Below, in pieces: positions 61,439 to 64,000 of a stretch of 64,000 bases of DNA. Numbering within the stretch: the stretch's first letter is position 1; the number at the start of each line of letters is the position of its first letter. The notes under the pieces are model-generated. The model was not told where the DNA came from. It made no database searches and worked only from the letters and a program-made list of their open reading frames with translations. Source of the DNA: Oscillospiraceae bacterium (GTDB lineage Bacteria; Bacillota; Clostridia; Oscillospirales; Oscillospiraceae); NCBI GenBank assembly GCA_017552325.1, contig JAFZQE010000012.1, forward strand, positions 1-64,000, read 5' to 3'. A program made the translations under genes and the position numbers.

Positions 61439-63309
61439 GCGAACAGAAAATGCTGCAGACGGCCGGGCTCCGGCCTCAGCAGGACGAGGAACCGCAGCGG
61501 CCGAAAATCGAAAAAGAGCGGCTGATCAAGTGGATGGACACGCTTCAGCGGTACAAAACAGGGAAGGCGAGCCTGGAGAACCGCGTGATCGCCAGCGAGA
61601 ACTGGTGGAAGATGCGCAACGACATCGAGGAGGCGAAGGAGACCGAGGGAAATCGGGCGGACTTCAAGGCCAAGAGCGGCTGGCTCCACAATGTGATCGT
61701 TTCCAAGCATGCGGATCTGATGGAGGCTTATCCCGAGCCGAACATCCTCCCGCGTGAGCCGAACGACAGCGACCATGCGCGCATGCTGACGGCGATCGTT
61801 CCCTGCATCCTGGAGCAGTGCAAATTCGAGCGCTGCTGGAGCGACAACGGCTGGCAGAAGCTGAAGAGCGGGACGGCCGTGTACAAGGTCACCTGGGACG
61901 CGGACAAGCTGAACGGCCTCGGAGACGTCAGCATCGAACGGGTCAACCTGCTGAATCTGTTCTGGGAGCCGGGCATTACCGACATCCAGACGTCGCGGCA
62001 TCTGTTTTATACCTACCTCGAGGACAAGGAGGAACTCAGGAGCCGCTATCCGGAGCTGAAGGACGAGGCGCTGAGCAACGGCTTCGAGGCGAGCAAGTTC
62101 CTGTATGACGACCATGTGCCGACCGAGGACATGGTGACGGTGGTCGATCACTACTACCACCTGTACAGGAACGGGAAGCGCGAGCTGCACTTCTGCAAAT
62201 TCGTCGGGGAGACCGCGCTGGACAGCACCGAAGAGAAGGGAGAGCCTCTGTACGATCACGGCCGATATCCCTTCGTCCTCGATCCGCTGTATCCGGTGGA
62301 GGGAAGCCCGGCCGGCTACGGCTTCGTGGACCTGGCCAGGAACGCACAAACGCAGATCGACCTGATGCGCACGGCCATCCTCAAAAACGCCATGGTAGGC
62401 GCGACTCCGCGCTACTTCATCCGCGAAGACGGCCAGGTGAATGAAGAGGAGTTCCTGGATCTCGGAAAGCCGCTGGTCCATGTCCGCGGTTCTCTGGAGG
62501 ACACATCGCTTCGCGCAATAAGCTACACGCAACTGAGCGGGAATTACATCAATTACCTCTCCGACGTGATCAACGAGCTGCGGCAGGTGACGGGAAACAC
62601 GGAGACGGCGACGGGCAGCACGACCGCGGGCGCGACGGCAGCCAGCGCGATTGCAGCCCTGCAGGAAGCCAGCGGCAAGGGAAGCCGCGACAGCACGCGC
62701 GGCAGTTACCGGGCCTATTCCGATATCGTTGAGCTTGTGATCGAGCTGGTCCGGCAGTTCTACGATCAGCCGCGGCGCTTCCGCATCACGGGAGAGATGG
62801 GCGCCGACGACTTTGTGAGCTTTTCCAACAACGGGATAAAGCCGCAGGATCAGGGCTCGTTCGGCGGGCAGGAGCTGGGGCCGCGGCTGCCGGTGTTCGA
62901 CATCAAGATCGAGCCGCAGAAGCGGAACGCCTACACGCGCATGAGCCAGAACGAGCTCGCGCTGCAGTTCTACAACGCGGGTTTCTTCCAGCCGGAGAAC
63001 GCCGAGACGGCGATGACGACGCTGGGGATGATGGAATTCGAGGGGAAGGACGCGATCATGCAGAAGATCGCGCAGAATCAGACCATGCAGCAGCAGCTGC
63101 AGCAGTTCCAGCAGTTCGCTCTTATGCTCGCCAAGCAGTATCGACCGGACCTGGTCGAGGGGCTCATGCAGAGCATGGGAATGCAGCAACAGGCACCTCA
63201 GGGAAGCGCGCCGATGCAGGCGCCGCCGGAAGAGATCACAGGAGGCGAGCCGAAGCACATGCGCCAGGCGCGCGAGCAGGCGGCCGCGGCCTCGCAGCCG
63301 CAGGGGTGA
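61420..63309 (+). CDS. P22-type portal protein
   Basis: This 629-aa protein has the portal features: an N-terminal helical region, the core block GFVDLARNAQTQIDLMRTA near 308-326, a conserved helix region ETATGSTTAGATAASAIAAL near 393-412, and a Gln/Met-rich coiled C-terminus (QNQTMQQQLQQFQQF). It follows terL in the standard order and forms the ring through which DNA enters the capsid. Its 629-aa length, longer than most siphophage portals, agrees with the P22-like family. Confidence 0.85.
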   Translation: MDEFKVSEQKMLQTAGLRPQQDEEPQRPKIEKERLIKWMDTLQRYKTGKASLENRVIASENWWKMRNDIEEAKETEGNRADFKAKSGWLHNVIVSKHADLMEAYPEPNILPREPNDSDHARMLTAIVPCILEQCKFERCWSDNGWQKLKSGTAVYKVTWDADKLNGLGDVSIERVNLLNLFWEPGITDIQTSRHLFYTYLEDKEELRSRYPELKDEALSNGFEASKFLYDDHVPTEDMVTVVDHYYHLYRNGKRELHFCKFVGETALDSTEEKGEPLYDHGRYPFVLDPLYPVEGSPAGYGFVDLARNAQTQIDLMRTAILKNAMVGATPRYFIREDGQVNEEEFLDLGKPLVHVRGSLEDTSLRAISYTQLSGNYINYLSDVINELRQVTGNTETATGSTTAGATAASAIAALQEASGKGSRDSTRGSYRAYSDIVELVIELVRQFYDQPRRFRITGEMGADDFVSFSNNGIKPQDQGSFGGQELGPRLPVFDIKIEPQKRNAYTRMSQNELALQFYNAGFFQPENAETAMTTLGMMEFEGKDAIMQKIAQNQTMQQQLQQFQQFALMLAKQYRPDLVEGLMQSMGMQQQAPQGSAPMQAPPEEITGGEPKHMRQAREQAAAASQPQG

Positions 63310-63313
63310 TCAC

Positions 63314-63631
63314 ATGACAAGGATCATCTATGAGCGAAACGAATACGCGGTGACGCTGATCGGCCACGCGGGATATGCCGAGGAAGGGAAGGACATCGTC
63401 TGCGCCGGGATCAGCGCTCTGACGGAGGCCATGATGCAGCGCGTAGCCGGGCGGGACTGTTTTCAGCCGGCCTATGGGATGCACAAAAAGAAGGGGATCG
63501 TCCGCGTGAATCTGACGCCGAAAACAAAATACGCGAAATGGTGCGCGAGAGAAATGCTCGACACGGTCTGCGCGGGCTATGCCTCGATAGCGAAACAGTT
63601 TCCGGATCATGTGAAGTATGAGGTGAGATGA
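63314..63631 (+). CDS. Prp-like ribosomal-processing cysteine protease homologue
   Basis: This 105-aa protein has the Prp catalytic dyad pattern: GHAGYAEEGKDIVCAGIS with His18 and Cys30, the same 12-residue spacing as His22/Cys34 of Staphylococcus Prp. In Firmicutes Prp cleaves the L27 leader, and in staphylococcal phages the host Prp also trims capsid and scaffold proteins. Here it is encoded by the phage between portal and structural genes, so it most likely matures phage head proteins. The stop overlaps the next start. Confidence 0.85.
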   Translation: MTRIIYERNEYAVTLIGHAGYAEEGKDIVCAGISALTEAMMQRVAGRDCFQPAYGMHKKKGIVRVNLTPKTKYAKWCAREMLDTVCAGYASIAKQFPDHVKYEVR

Positions 63632-64000
63632 TGGCGACCTACTACCTGCCAAGCTCAAACGGCTGGAGCGAGGACCACGGATACCCGTACTATATCCGCC
63701 TGAAGGTCGAGCAGAGCTACAACGCGGCCACCAACAAAAGCACGCTGACGATCACGCCGCAGTTCAAGGGCGGATCGAACGGCGTAAGTCACGGGATCGT
63801 CTCGGGAACGACGCTCAAGGCCGGAAACACGACGCTGCTGGATCTGGGATCGCCGTATGGCTTTTATGTGACAGGCGGATCCTGGGTCGACCTGAAAAAC
63901 CTGAGCACAAACGCGGCAAAGACGGCGACGCATGAGGTGACGCACAATGCAGACGGAAGCGCGAGCGTCAGCTTCACCTTCAGCGGACAGACCTCCGGAG
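63628..64000 (+). CDS. Phage structural protein, DUF859-like (partial)
   Basis: The first 124 codons are present; the gene runs off the window. The protein is rich in Thr, Ser and Gly, with beta-type segments YYIRLKVEQSYN, STLTITPQFKG and the block THNADGSASVSFTFSG, resembling DUF859-type or Ig-like tail and surface proteins of Gram-positive phages. Start ATG 63628 or 63631. Its place directly after the portal and Prp genes is unusual, since scaffold and capsid genes are expected there. Confidence 0.6.
   Translation, partial: MMATYYLPSSNGWSEDHGYPYYIRLKVEQSYNAATNKSTLTITPQFKGGSNGVSHGIVSGTTLKAGNTTLLDLGSPYGFYVTGGSWVDLKNLSTNAAKTATHEVTHNADGSASVSFTFSGQTSG

Larger units (their letters stand above)
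46940..64000. mobile_element. Prophage integrated in cotJC (left end and first 17 kb)
   Basis: The left boundary (attL) falls near 46,930-46,943, where cotJC similarity stops. Modules in order: serine integrase, immunity, early operon, replication, packaging and portal, structural genes. The right end is outside the window. Base composition is close to that of the host, so the phage is well adapted to it. The P22-type portal, large terminase and Prp-like protease suggest a tailed phage. Confidence 0.93.

Noticed and set aside
61396..63258. 620-codon minus-strand open frame opposite the portal gene
   Set aside because: Same antisense artefact; portal motifs on the plus strand are convincing.

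Overview
The window comes from a GC-rich, endospore-forming member of the Clostridia, most likely close to the Oscillospiraceae. This is an inference from the spore genes present (alpha/beta SASP, SPOCS-LysM protein, YunB, CotJ), the Firmicute gene order cdaA-cdaR-...-remA-gmk-rpoZ-priA-def-fmt-rsmB-rlmN-prpC-prkC-rsgA, and the codon use. No species marker is visible.

Host chromosome, 1 to about 46,940. (a) 1-2,061: end of rplU, rpmA, obgE, then a divergent SASP gene. There is no prp gene between rplU and rpmA, and L27 starts directly at its mature end. (b) 2,209-5,300: a P-type-ATPase-like membrane protein with every catalytic motif degraded, coupled to a HAD phosphatase. (c) 5,324-15,130: uvrA, an HExxH lipoprotein, recD2, comFC, mreB, ispD, ispF. 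(d) 15,045-16,504: DUF3343 plus cysteine desulfurase, behind a good sigma-E-like promoter. (e) 16,526-30,800: a fifteen-gene block linking c-di-AMP synthesis, matrix regulation, nucleotide supply, replication restart, protein N-terminal processing, RNA methylation and Ser/Thr phosphorylation. (f) 30,805-42,323: small spore-type protein, SPOCS-LysM protein, yebC, pcp, rnpB (minus strand), murD, yunB, ligA and a GT-C membrane protein. (g) 42,322-46,241, minus strand: yolD with a Y-family polymerase behind a twin-palindrome promoter, lplA, and an F420-ligase-like gene. (h) 46,399-46,952: a fused cotJA-cotJB gene followed by only the first 34 codons or so of cotJC.

Prophage, about 46,940 to beyond 64,000. 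A large-serine-recombinase prophage has integrated inside cotJC. From left to right it holds: integrase, a four-helix membrane protein and an XRE repressor (one minus-strand operon); a divergent immunity switch with direct-repeat operators; a Cro-like gene; an isolated 54-aa minus-strand gene; a long plus-strand early operon (VRR-NUC nuclease, many small Cys-rich or coiled-coil proteins, PcfK, PcfJ, DUF3102 coiled coil, DUF3850); a structured intergenic region ahead of an HUH-like replication protein; a strong terminator; then the packaging module (small and large terminase, P22-type portal, a Prp-like cysteine protease and a structural protein cut by the window edge).

The main points of interest are the interruption of the mother-cell gene cotJC, which resembles the sporulation-excised elements skin and SPbeta; a phage Prp protease in a host whose own L27 needs no Prp; a pseudo-P-type ATPase; and a shared CATANNNTG promoter motif upstream of five spore-associated genes.
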